6,025 nt of DNA, taken from NCBI GenBank assembly GCA_964343305.1, contig CAYFJO010000600.1, forward strand, positions 1 through 6,025, given 5' to 3'. Source of the DNA: CAYFJO01 sp964343305. Lineage in GTDB: Bacteria > Planctomycetota > Planctomycetia > Pirellulales > Pirellulaceae. Position 1 is the stretch's first letter. Each line of letters starts with the position of its first letter. The position numbers and the translations under genes are program-made. A model generated the notes under the pieces. That model was not told the DNA's origin, did no database searches, and worked only from the letters and a program-made list of their open reading frames with translations. Below are positions 1 through 4,874 of this stretch, piece by piece.

Positions 1-960
1 CTCGTTCAATGCTTTATCGGCCCATGTCTCGACCGGCTGATGTTCGATCGCAGTTCGCGCGGCCCATCGAACAAATCGGTCCTCGTGCGCTAGTTGGTCC
101 CACGCCTGTGCAATGGCGCGCTGATCTTGTCGGCCGTGGAAGTACTCCAGAGAACGACGTCTTTCCTTTGCGTCGTTGGTCATTGGGGCCGCTTTAACGA
201 GTTCTGTCGATTCGTCGCCAACGTACGTTACGCGATAGAGCCCCGATTGGACGCGTCGGCCGCCAATCGTGAAGTACATCGCTCCGTCGCCGGGATGAAT
301 GATCGCGTCGGTGATTGGCAGCGGAGCCCCTGTGACGAATTCTTCTTTGGTCGCGGTGTAGCTTGAACTGGTCGGATCGATTTTCAGATGAACGGCGTAG
401 AGTTTCCCCCAGCTCCAATCAAGCGCGTACAACGCGTTCTGATACTTGGCGGGGAACTTTGCGCCGTAGCCGAAGGTCATGCCGGTTGGCGACCCGGGAC
501 CGATGTCGAGAACGGGCGGAAGATTGTCGGCATAAAACGTTGGCCGCTTGCCGGCTCCGTTTCGCCAGCCGAATTCGGCTCCGCTGGTGACCTGACAGAT
601 TCGCGTCGGGCGATACCACGGCACATTGAAGTCGTATTCCATGTCGGCGTCGTACGTGAACAACTCGCCGTCGCGGTTAAACGCAGCATCGAAAATGTTG
701 CGAAACCCGTTGGCGAAAGCTTCGAAGTTTTTCCCGTCCGGATCGACGCGATAAATAATTCCGCCTGGCGCGAGTACGCCGCGATTGTGGCCTCGGCCAT
801 CTGGGAAACTCGGTAGCAGGTGATCTTCGCCCCAAACCTGTGGGACTTGCGACCTTTTCGCCAATTTTGTTGGTTTCGTGCTGTTGCCAGTGATCAGGAA
901 CAACGACTTGCCATCGGGACTTGGCACAACAGCGTGAACTCCGTGATCGCCTCTTGCATC
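1..960 (-). CDS. Planctomycete-type membrane-bound dehydrogenase propeller, partial at both ends
   Basis: Read on the minus strand in the frame whose codons end at position 1, the sequence is open without a stop for the whole stretch and continues past the left edge. It encodes a six-bladed propeller of the PQQ-dependent sugar-dehydrogenase-like family found in Planctomycetes and Verrucomicrobia (TIGR02604-type). Recognisable family blocks, in order, are RGDHGVHAVVPSPDGKSL (about 951-901), VWGEDHLLPSFPDGRGHN (about 837-784), GFRNIFDAAFNRDGELF (about 705-658), DADMEYDFNVPWYRPTR (645-601), TSGAEFGWRNGAGK (about 588-547), DIGPGSPTGMTFG (about 504-466) and DGAMYFTIGGRRVQSGLYRVTYVG (about 228-157). 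From about 150 to 1 the protein turns into helical, HEAT-like sequence, as usual in this family before a C-terminal cytochrome c domain. These proteins are exported and thought to oxidise sugars or alcohols; the substrate here is unknown. No start codon or signal peptide is visible: family similarity stops abruptly near 960, where a plus-strand methyltransferase begins. Confidence 0.88.
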
Positions 961-971
961 TCCTTGGCATC
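951..971. other. Break-point joining two truncated genes head to head
   Basis: On the left, the minus-strand dehydrogenase is recognisable up to its DARGDHG block (960-940). On the right, the plus-strand methyltransferase becomes recognisable at GIDNSSEM (from 966). Only about five bases separate the two. Both genes lack their 5' parts, which should lie on opposite sides of each other's remaining piece, so the two 5' halves are missing together. The pentamer GCATC occurs at 956-960 and again at 967-971, which could be microhomology at a join. Either a real inversion or deletion, or a chimeric contig, would give this picture. There are no N bases here, so it is not a marked scaffold gap. Confidence 0.7.
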
Positions 972-1559
972 GATAACTCATCGGAGATGATTCAGACGGC
1001 AAAGGAGTCTTTTCCGTGCCAGAATTGGCTTTTGGCAGATGTGGTCAATTGGTCACCTGCCAAACCGGTCGATCTCCTTTACTCCAATGCCGCGCTGCAA
1101 TGGTTGCCCGATCACGACACGCTAATTCCGCGCTTGTTCACGTTGGTTGCACCAGGCGGCGCTTTGGCATTTCAAATACCGAGTAGCACGTTTGCCACGG
1201 TCAGAAAGTTGATTCATGAGATCTCACACGAGCCAGCTTGGGACGCACGCATGCATGATGCTCGAAATGCATTAACGATGGAGAGCCCGGCGTTTTATTA
1301 CGATGCACTGATTGGGCAGGCGACCGAATTGGATATCTGGGAAACCGAATACAATCACATCATGAATTCGAAGGCGGCCATTGTCGATTGGATCGCCAGT
1401 ACCGGACTGCGTCCATTCCTCGCGGCGCTCGACTCGGACGGCGAACGAGACACCTTTCTTGCCGAACTACACCGCCGAGTAAATGACGAATACGAGTCAA
1501 CAATCGATGGCAAAGTATTGTACCCGTTTCGACGTACCTTTGTGATCGCTTATCGCTAA
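966..1559 (+). CDS. tam: Trans-aconitate 2-methyltransferase-like SAM methyltransferase, 5'-truncated
   Basis: This class I SAM-dependent methyltransferase resembles Tam, which methylates trans-aconitate, a spontaneous isomer of the TCA intermediate cis-aconitate. Visible parts are the acidic post-motif-I strand GIDNSSEMIQTAKESFP (about 966-1016), the motif around DLLYSNAALQWLPDH (about 1071-1115), the strand LVAPGGALAFQIPSS (about 1143-1187), and the Tam-like C-terminal half with YYDAL, DIWETEYNHIM and the terminal YPFRRTFVIAYR before the TAA. About 197 residues remain of the roughly 250 usual in the family. The glycine-rich SAM-binding motif I (DxGxGxG) and everything before it are absent. 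An open frame can be extended to a TTG at 921, but those 15 codons are antisense to the dehydrogenase gene and are not family sequence. Without motif I the product should be inactive if the sequence is real. Tam is the best match by pattern; another small-molecule methyltransferase of the same subfamily is possible. Confidence 0.8.
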   Translation, partial: GIDNSSEMIQTAKESFPCQNWLLADVVNWSPAKPVDLLYSNAALQWLPDHDTLIPRLFTLVAPGGALAFQIPSSTFATVRKLIHEISHEPAWDARMHDARNALTMESPAFYYDALIGQATELDIWETEYNHIMNSKAAIVDWIASTGLRPFLAALDSDGERDTFLAELHRRVNDEYESTIDGKVLYPFRRTFVIAYR

Positions 1560-1609
1560 CCAAGGCATTGTCGAAGGTCTACTACAGCGAACTACTCAAT
1601 TCTTTGGTT
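1558..1609. terminator. Imperfect inverted repeat between convergent genes, possible bidirectional terminator
   Basis: The arms AACCAAGGCATTG (1558-1570) and CAATTCTTTGGTT (1597-1609) are complementary at 11 of 13 positions, with a loop of about 26 bases. They span the convergent 3' ends of the methyltransferase (stop 1557-1559) and the minus-strand gene (stop 1592-1594). A short T-rich stretch (1608-1615) follows on the plus strand. The long loop and the lack of a strong GC core make this a weak terminator candidate; the position is the main argument. Confidence 0.25.
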
Positions 1610-2413
1610 GTTTTCTCGAACAGCGTTTTGGGTTGTTTGAGTTTCCGTCCGACCAGCCAAAAACATTGCGACGTTCCGCGCGAAACGGGCGCGATGTTTG
1701 TACAAATTTCCATTCACTTTTGGCAAGTAGAAGAATCTGGTGTAGCCGCAGTCCACTACAACTCGGAGCGATTCACTTGATGACACGGCAACCAAAGGCT
1801 TGCCGTCCGATGCAGTGATAATAGTTTTTAAGCGTTTGCTCTCCGAAATGTGGCTGATCGTAATTCCCTCTGCCAGATGTGTCATCCCTGCGATCAACGG
1901 ATGTGTGGTCGATGTTGGTTGCTTGTCATTGCTCGCCGTGCTACTTTGCGGAAATGTAAGCGTTTGCATCCCTTTGTAATTTCCTTCCACGCGGGCATCG
2001 AAGAAGTGCTTTACCAACGCATTGGACTCAAACGTGTTGGGAAAGTTGTCTGACAGCACATACAGCCCTTTGTCACTTCGAACAAATTCGACAATGGCGT
2101 CGAAGTCCGATTTTGTGAGTGACCGGGCTTCATGTTTTGGGCCACTGAACAGCCAGAGTTGGTCAAACTTGTCGAGCTTCTGTCGGGGAAATGATGAGGT
2201 GGCGAATGCGAGCGTGACTCCTTCCTCTTTGAGAGCTTTCCAGATCGGACTCGCACGATCGAAAGCGGGTTTGGCGGCCGTGGTCGATGATGAAAAGCAC
2301 AATATGCGGATTCCCTTGAGGCTCAATTGCTTGCTGTCGAGTTCTTGTGATTGGCTCCAGATCGGCGCGCAACACCACAATGACAAAGAAATGATGAACA
2401 GTCCTTTTTCCAT
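1592..2413 (-). CDS. Exported protein with a glutamine-amidotransferase-like (GIFT/DUF4350-like) domain
   Basis: The 273-residue product starts at the ATG at 2413. An in-frame upstream ATG at 2476 exists, but the later one places a signal peptide exactly at the N-terminus: MEKGLFIISLSLWCCAPIWS, with probable cleavage around residues 20-23. A purine-rich stretch (GGAGAG, then AAAGG) lies 10-23 bases upstream of it. The mature part looks like a Rossmann-type GATase1-like fold: a first strand GIRILCFSSS (34-43), FDQLWLFSGPKH (83-94), a helix plus strand DAIVEFVRSDKGLYVLSDN (105-123), HPLIAGM (171-177) and a final VVVDCGYTRFFYL (218-230) followed by an ARNVAMFLAG helix. This arrangement matches the GIFT and ThuA-like domains common in planctomycete exported proteins. 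No nucleophile-elbow cysteine (GxCxG) is visible, so a binding rather than amidotransferase role is likely. Its function is unknown. It is divergent from the cytochrome gene and convergent with the methyltransferase. Confidence 0.75.
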   Translation of the reverse strand: MEKGLFIISLSLWCCAPIWSQSQELDSKQLSLKGIRILCFSSSTTAAKPAFDRASPIWKALKEEGVTLAFATSSFPRQKLDKFDQLWLFSGPKHEARSLTKSDFDAIVEFVRSDKGLYVLSDNFPNTFESNALVKHFFDARVEGNYKGMQTLTFPQSSTASNDKQPTSTTHPLIAGMTHLAEGITISHISESKRLKTIITASDGKPLVAVSSSESLRVVVDCGYTRFFYLPKVNGNLYKHRARFARNVAMFLAGRTETQTTQNAVRENNQRIE

Positions 2414-2545
2414 GTTTGTGACCTTTTTGTCTCTCCAAGAACGATTTCTGAAATCAATCATAATGCGCTGTATCACTGGCGGAAACTACTTCGTCCGTTT
2501 TCGCAGTTCGCCGAATTCATTTCGAGTTTGTGATCGGTTAGACTG

Positions 2546-2566
2546 TTGGCTAGTCGCACTAGCCAA
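2546..2566. repeat. Perfect 9-bp inverted repeat in the divergent intergenic region
   Basis: TTGGCTAGT (2546-2554) is exactly complementary to ACTAGCCAA (2558-2566), with the three-base centre CGC. It lies between the divergently read GIFT-like gene (start 2413) and the cytochrome gene (start about 2624-2637). No T-run follows on either side, which argues against a simple intrinsic terminator. A symmetric operator for a dimeric regulator of one or both neighbours, or an RNA hairpin in a 5' leader, are the likeliest roles. No matching regulator gene is in the window. Confidence 0.55.
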
Positions 2567-2620
2567 GTACGTTGCGACGGTATTCGCCGCGCATGCAGTT
2601 TCTGCAAGATAACGAAAAAT

Positions 2621-2626
2621 GAGGTG
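2621..2626 (+). promoter_or_regulatory. Shine-Dalgarno-like GAGGTG before the cytochrome gene
   Basis: GAGGTG is the same hexamer that precedes the well-supported start at 3199. Here it sits 4 bases before GTG 2631 and 10 bases before GTG 2637, both in frame with a signal-like stretch (KTSKFVFLVSL) but one frame away from the cytochrome domain. It therefore hints that the true start lies in that other frame and that the frames should be joined downstream. Confidence 0.4.
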
Positions 2627-3076
2627 CCAAGTGAATGTGAAAACATCCAAGTTCGTGTTCCTCGTATCGCTGAATCACCGAAAAAAAATGACGACCAACC
2701 ATCGCCCGATCGAACATCGAAACTCGTCCCACCAGCAACGCGTGCGATTGACTTTGCCAAAGATATTCAGCCGATCCTCACCCGTTCGTGCGTGGGCTGC
2801 CATGGCGAAAAGAATCCGCAGTCGAATTTTTCGCTGACATCGCGTGCGGGACTGATTCGTGGCGGCGACAGCGATTTACCAGCCATCGTACCCGGCAAAA
2901 GCGCGGACAGTCCGCTGGTACGTTTCGCGGCGGGAGTTGAGAAGAAATTGGAGATGCCACCCCTCAAATCTCGCGACAAGTATCCGCCGCTTTCCGATAA
3001 GGAAATCGCGCTGCTGCGTGCCTGGATCGACCAGGGTGCCAAATGGTCAACGACAATCCAATCGACAAAGCAGTAA
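2624..3076 (+). CDS. Short planctomycete cytochrome c domain protein (PSC1-like), N-terminus uncertain
   Basis: The domain begins at IDFAKDIQPILTRSCVGCHG (2747-2806), where CVGCH is the c-type heme attachment motif. It continues through the family blocks LIRGGDSDLPAIVPGKSADS (2855-2914), LEMPPL (M as candidate distal heme ligand) and PLSDKEIALLRAWIDQGAKW (2990-3049), then stops 8 residues later. This is the planctomycete cytochrome c family (PF07635-like), normally the N-terminal part of proteins near 1000 residues that continue into PSD/PSCyt domains; here it stands alone. Such proteins must be exported for heme attachment, yet the reading frame of the domain has no signal peptide. A signal-like start (ATG 2619, GTG 2631 or GTG 2637, giving KTSKFVFLVSL) lies in another frame. 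One extra A in the A8 run at 2681-2688 would fuse it to the domain through a KKNDDQP linker. GTG 2624 is given only as an in-frame placeholder; the same frame is also open back to a TTG at 2546. Confidence 0.75.
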   Translation: MPSECENIQVRVPRIAESPKKNDDQPSPDRTSKLVPPATRAIDFAKDIQPILTRSCVGCHGEKNPQSNFSLTSRAGLIRGGDSDLPAIVPGKSADSPLVRFAAGVEKKLEMPPLKSRDKYPPLSDKEIALLRAWIDQGAKWSTTIQSTKQ

Positions 3077-3187
3077 TCTTTCTCTTTGAATTACGCCTTC
3101 GTTGTACAGAAGAGTTCGTGCAGCTAACAGGCGGTGTTGGTACCATGAGCGTGATACGGCGAGTCGTATGAAAATCAGATCGAACGT

Positions 3188-3193
3188 GAGGTG
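3188..3193 (+). promoter_or_regulatory. Ribosome binding site of the carbon-nitrogen hydrolase
   Basis: GAGGTG is followed by the five-base spacer AAACA and then ATG at 3199. It fixes the start of the hydrolase, which opens directly into a signal peptide. Confidence 0.65.
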
Positions 3194-3198
3194 AAACA

Positions 3199-4086
3199 AT
3201 GCATATTCGACACATCGGTTACCTAGTTTTATTCGTGCTTCTGGTTCTACAACTACCCAGCATTTGCGGCGGAGAAGAAACTGAGTGGACGTTGCGTATT
3301 GCTACCGCTCAGATTCCAGTTACGCGCGACATCGGTGAAAACTCTGCGGCGATACACCGTGCCCTGGACGTCGCGATCCGAGAGGACGCTGACATCTTGT
3401 TAACTCCCGAGGGTTCGCTGAGTGGGTACACGCCCAAGTTCGATCAAGTCGAAGTCGACAAGCGGTTGTCCGGCATCGTAAAGCGAGCAAGTTCGGCGGG
3501 CATCGCGTTAGCACTGGGTACCTGCTATACCGAACCAGATGACAAAAAATGTTACAACGAGATTCGATTCTATGACAAGAAAGGAAAGTTTCTCGGGTTC
3601 CATACCAAGACTCTGCTTTGCGGAAGCCTAACCGATCCGCCAAAAGGCGAAATAAACTCGTACGCTACTCGTTCGCTGAAAACTTTTGAGATTAACGGCA
3701 TCAAGGTTGGCGGTTTAATCTGTAATGACATGTGGGGGAATCCGCAGTGTACGCCGATGCCAGATCCACATTTAAGCCAGCGTCTCTCGAAGGCAGGTGC
3801 TCGGATCATCTTTCTAGCCATCAATGGCGGGCGAAATGGTGGCGATTGGTCTGAGCAAGTTAACTGGCCGTACCACGAAACGAATATGCGGATGCGTGCC
3901 GCTGCGGGTAAGATTTGGGTGGTGAGTGCGGACAACTGCCATCCTACCAACATCCCTTGTTCGGCGCCGTCTGGCGTAATCCTGCCAAACGGAAAGTGGG
4001 CCGCGAAAGCGCCTCGGCAAGGCGAACACATCGTGGTCCACGCCATCCGCCTCGGCCAGTCAGCTCGCGGCAATGGATCGAAGTAG
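3199..4086 (+). CDS. Exported carbon-nitrogen hydrolase (nitrilase superfamily)
   Basis: The 295-residue protein is complete. It starts with a Sec-type signal peptide (residues 1 to about 24: HIRHIG, then the hydrophobic YLVLFVLLVLQLP, then SICGG). The nitrilase fold follows from WTLRIATAQIPVTRDIGENS (30-49). The Glu-Lys-Cys triad is visible: E71 in ILLTPEGSLSGY, K137 in GFHTKTLL and C175 in VGGLICNDMWG. Supporting family blocks are YNEIRFYDKKGKFLGF (119-134), IIFLAINGGRNGGDW (203-217), MRMRAAAGKIWVVSADN (230-246) and SAPSGVILPNGKWAAKA (255-271). Members hydrolyse nitriles, amides or carbamoyl compounds through a cysteine thioester; the substrate here is not predictable. Most family members are cytoplasmic, so the signal peptide is notable. 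The mature region holds several cysteines besides C175 (109, 118, 141, 184, 247, 254), which might form disulfides outside the cytoplasm. It follows the cytochrome gene by 122 bp, so co-transcription is possible but not shown. Confidence 0.88.
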   Translation: MHIRHIGYLVLFVLLVLQLPSICGGEETEWTLRIATAQIPVTRDIGENSAAIHRALDVAIREDADILLTPEGSLSGYTPKFDQVEVDKRLSGIVKRASSAGIALALGTCYTEPDDKKCYNEIRFYDKKGKFLGFHTKTLLCGSLTDPPKGEINSYATRSLKTFEINGIKVGGLICNDMWGNPQCTPMPDPHLSQRLSKAGARIIFLAINGGRNGGDWSEQVNWPYHETNMRMRAAAGKIWVVSADNCHPTNIPCSAPSGVILPNGKWAAKAPRQGEHIVVHAIRLGQSARGNGSK

Positions 4087-4167
4087 TGTTGGACTGCGTG
4101 GCGCTAACTTGTCGATGGCTTGTTTAGAATCCGTGTTCAACTCCGTTCGTGCACATGCCAATCATGT

Positions 4168-4469
4168 ATGAGATCATTCTTTCAGCTTACCGGCAAAGAA
4201 AAGACTATCGAATTGCTGAGGTGGGTTTGCGTCCTCCCTGTGGCGATGCTCGGTGGATTTGGAGCCTTCTGTATTGCTGGCGTGGTGAAATCCTTCGGAT
4301 CGTTCGGCGGCATTGTAAACATATTGATAACGCAATTTCCAATTGGAACAGCCATCGTACTAGCGGGAGCCATTACAGCGCCTCGATTTCGTCTCGCAAC
4401 GGCCTGTTGTCTGGCCGTGCCGTGGGTACTTGTGTCGTACATCATACATGTTCAACAACAGCGCGCTCA
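4168..4469 (+). CDS. Small hypothetical membrane protein, 3' end lost in the gap
   Basis: From the ATG at 4168 the frame is open into the N run, giving about 100 residues. Three hydrophobic segments are visible: LLRWVCVLPVAMLGGFGAF continuing through CIAGVV (about residues 17-41), IVNILITQFPIGTAIVLAGA (about 48-67) and RLATACCLAVPWVLVSYIIH (about 73-92). The N-terminus FQLTGKEKTIE is charged and probably cytoplasmic. No family is recognised. The same frame is open back to a TTG at 4120, but that adds a cysteine-rich, unconvincing stretch. No clear ribosome binding site precedes either start. The amphipathic pattern and codon choice favour a real gene over chance, but moderately so; no stop is seen before the gap. 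Confidence 0.5.
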
Positions 4470-4569
4470 NNNNNNNNNNNNNNNNNNNNNNNNNNNNNNN
4501 NNNNNNNNNNNNNNNNNNNNNNNNNNNNNNNNNNNNNNNNNNNNNNNNNNNNNNNNNNNNNNNNNNNNN
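4470..4569. other. Scaffold gap of 100 N
   Basis: Exactly 100 undetermined bases, the length conventionally used when the true gap size is unknown. The end of the membrane protein gene and the start of the sulfatase (signal peptide, metal-binding DD motif and roughly 50 residues) must lie in it or be lost. The order and distance of the two flanks depend on the scaffolding. Confidence 0.97.
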
Positions 4570-4872
4570 CAGGGGAAGGCCTGATTTTCACCGACGCCCA
4601 TTCCTCGGGATCCTATTGCGTCCCAACTCGCTATGGGCTGCTGACCGGCCGGTATATGCGGCGCACACGTCTTGAATCGGGCGGCAACTTGGCCAATTTT
4701 GCCGGCACGCTAATTCGGCAAGTGGCACCAGGGAATCGATTGGAAGCTGCACGATGAAAGCGCGCGGAAGATCATTCGCGTGCATCCCAATTACCAGGAC
4801 TTTCGAAACTACCAGGACCTTCGAAACATCGACTTCGTGCCCAAGGTTGGCAAACTCTGTCACGATGAATAG
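4570..4872 (+). pseudogene. Sulfatase remnant with out-of-frame internal deletion
   Basis: The first frame (codons from 4572) reads GEGLIFTDAHSSGSYCVPTR, then YGLLTGRYMRRTRLESGG. This is the sulfatase active-site region, with C (4617-4619) of CVPTR as the residue converted to formylglycine. After GTLI (about 4705-4716) that frame runs into unrelated residues and stops at 4757. From 4717 a second frame reads GKWHQGIDWKLHDE, the next conserved sulfatase block, and continues to NIDFVPKVGKLCHDE and a TAG at 4870-4872. In relatives about 34 residues separate the RL after GRY from GKWH; here only about 14 do, so roughly 60 bases appear deleted together with a frame change. The remaining two thirds of a 450-500-residue enzyme (C-terminal metal ligands and C-terminal domain) are absent, because the stop lies 2 bases from the stop of the convergent neighbour. 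The N-terminus is lost in the gap. Such enzymes remove sulfate esters from polysaccharides; this copy cannot be functional as it stands. Confidence 0.8.
4792..4827 (+). repeat. 18-bp tandem duplication inside the sulfatase remnant
   Basis: TACCAGGACTTTCGAAAC (4792-4809) is followed directly by TACCAGGACCTTCGAAAC (4810-4827), differing at one base. In the sulfatase frame it encodes YQDFRN then YQDLRN, so the duplication preserves the frame. Confidence 0.9.
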
Positions 4873-4874
4873 AT

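Noticed and set aside
388..816. 142-codon open frame on the plus strand
   Set aside because: It is antisense to the dehydrogenase, whose minus-strand frame carries many family blocks over the same bases. The plus product shows no recognisable motif.
921..965. TTG at 921 as the true start of the methyltransferase
   Set aside because: The first 15 codons are antisense to conserved dehydrogenase sequence and do not resemble the family, which should carry a DxGxGxG motif here.
477..970. Open frames at 477-800 and 677-970 on the minus strand
   Set aside because: They are out-of-frame readings of the dehydrogenase; their arginine- and serine-rich products are typical of shadow frames.
2022..2612. 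196-codon open frame on the plus strand
   Set aside because: It lies mostly antisense to the exported GIFT-like gene and crosses the intergenic palindrome. It has no signal, domain or ribosome binding site.
3138..3169. Small palindrome TGGTACCA and a 5-bp stem ATACG/CGTAT before the hydrolase, considered as a terminator or riboswitch or intron remnant
   Set aside because: The stems are too short to exceed chance, no T-run follows, and no conserved riboswitch or group II intron domain could be recognised.
3570..4073. 167-codon open frame on the minus strand
   Set aside because: It is antisense to the intact hydrolase, which has its full catalytic triad; the product has no recognisable domain.
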